From: Clostridium sp. CAG:567
Lineage (GTDB): Bacteria; Bacillota; Clostridia; TANB77; CAG-508
DNA: 13,822 bases
Assembly: GCA_000437855.1 (NCBI GenBank)
Contig: FR902186.1
Span: 1-13,822 of the forward strand
Direction: 5' to 3'
Part shown: positions 13,710 through 13,822 of the stretch, piece by piece
How the letters are laid out: the number at the start of each line of letters is the position of its first letter
Position numbering within the stretch: the stretch's first letter is position 1
Notes under the pieces: generated by a model
The model's database searches: none
What the model saw: only the letters and a program-made list of their open reading frames with translations
What the model was told of the DNA's origin: nothing
Translations under genes and position numbers: made by a program

Positions 13710-13806
13710 ATCTTGATTGATTATCATATCAATCGTTATGAGAGAAAAAGTTGTAAATAACTACGACACCCGCTCCAAGAAAAAACACGCTTTAAAGCGT
13801 GTTTTT
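13710..13806 (+). ncRNA. Third structured leader or small RNA: bulged hairpin, CGCTCCA, terminator
   Basis: TCG (13733-13735) plus TTAT (13736-13739) pairs with ATAA (13757-13760) plus CGA (13764-13766), leaving a 3-base bulge as in the module 2 leader. CGCTCCA follows at 13771-13777. A strong terminator closes it: AAAACACGC (13782-13790), loop TTTAAA, GCGTGTTTT (13797-13805). An alternative upstream hairpin, GATTGA (13715-13720) with TCAATC (13729-13734), competes with the first. If it is a leader, its gene lies beyond the window. The stretch 13586-13822 holds no gene. Confidence 0.6.
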
Positions 13807-13822
13807 GCACAAATTTAATGTT

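Noticed and set aside
13738..13818. 26-codon ORF (starts MREKVVNNYDTRSKKK) across the right-end leader
   Set aside because: It has no Shine-Dalgarno site, its sequence is unlike the module 1 ORF, and it runs through the terminator palindrome. The module 2 leader has no equivalent.

Overview
The window is very AT-rich DNA with strong Shine-Dalgarno sites and sigma-A-type promoters. It looks like a low-GC Firmicute, probably a gut Clostridia/Bacilli-type lineage, and most of it is accessory DNA. No rRNA, tRNA or CRISPR array was seen.

Left part (1-3200). A plasmid-recombination/mobilisation (MobV/Pre) relaxase gene enters from outside the window and is followed by a small unknown gene. Next is a compact locus that looks like a type I toxin-antitoxin pair: a 34-residue hydrophobic peptide on the plus strand and a convergent short antisense RNA, each with its own promoter and sharing one terminator stem. 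A three-gene minus-strand operon follows: a YgjV-like membrane protein, a HAD phosphatase-like protein, and a uridine-kinase-like P-loop kinase interrupted by one frameshift.

Middle (3290-8720). Two modules share a layout: promoter, short structured leader ending in a terminator, a small protein of about 90 residues, then a large serine recombinase. The two small proteins are homologous. Module 1 also has a 39-residue ORF just before the recombinase and TnpV after it. TnpX-like recombinase, TnpV and a MobV relaxase together recall the Tn4451/Tn4453 mobilisable transposons. A nucleotidyltransferase sits between the modules. Recombinase 2 is preceded by a leader with mutually exclusive antiterminator and terminator pairings. 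Its C-terminus has been replaced by an abrupt block of much higher GC (about 8664-9247) carrying the 3' part of an unknown gene.

Right part (9300-13822). A minus-strand operon of four overlapping or closely spaced genes: a protein with an internal tandem duplication, an N-formylglutamate-amidohydrolase-like enzyme, a DHH-like domain fused to a GNAT-like domain (with one frameshift), and a coiled-coil protein. I know no described system with this combination. At the extreme right, a divergent plus-strand promoter makes a short terminated RNA resembling the two module leaders, so a third module may start just outside the window.
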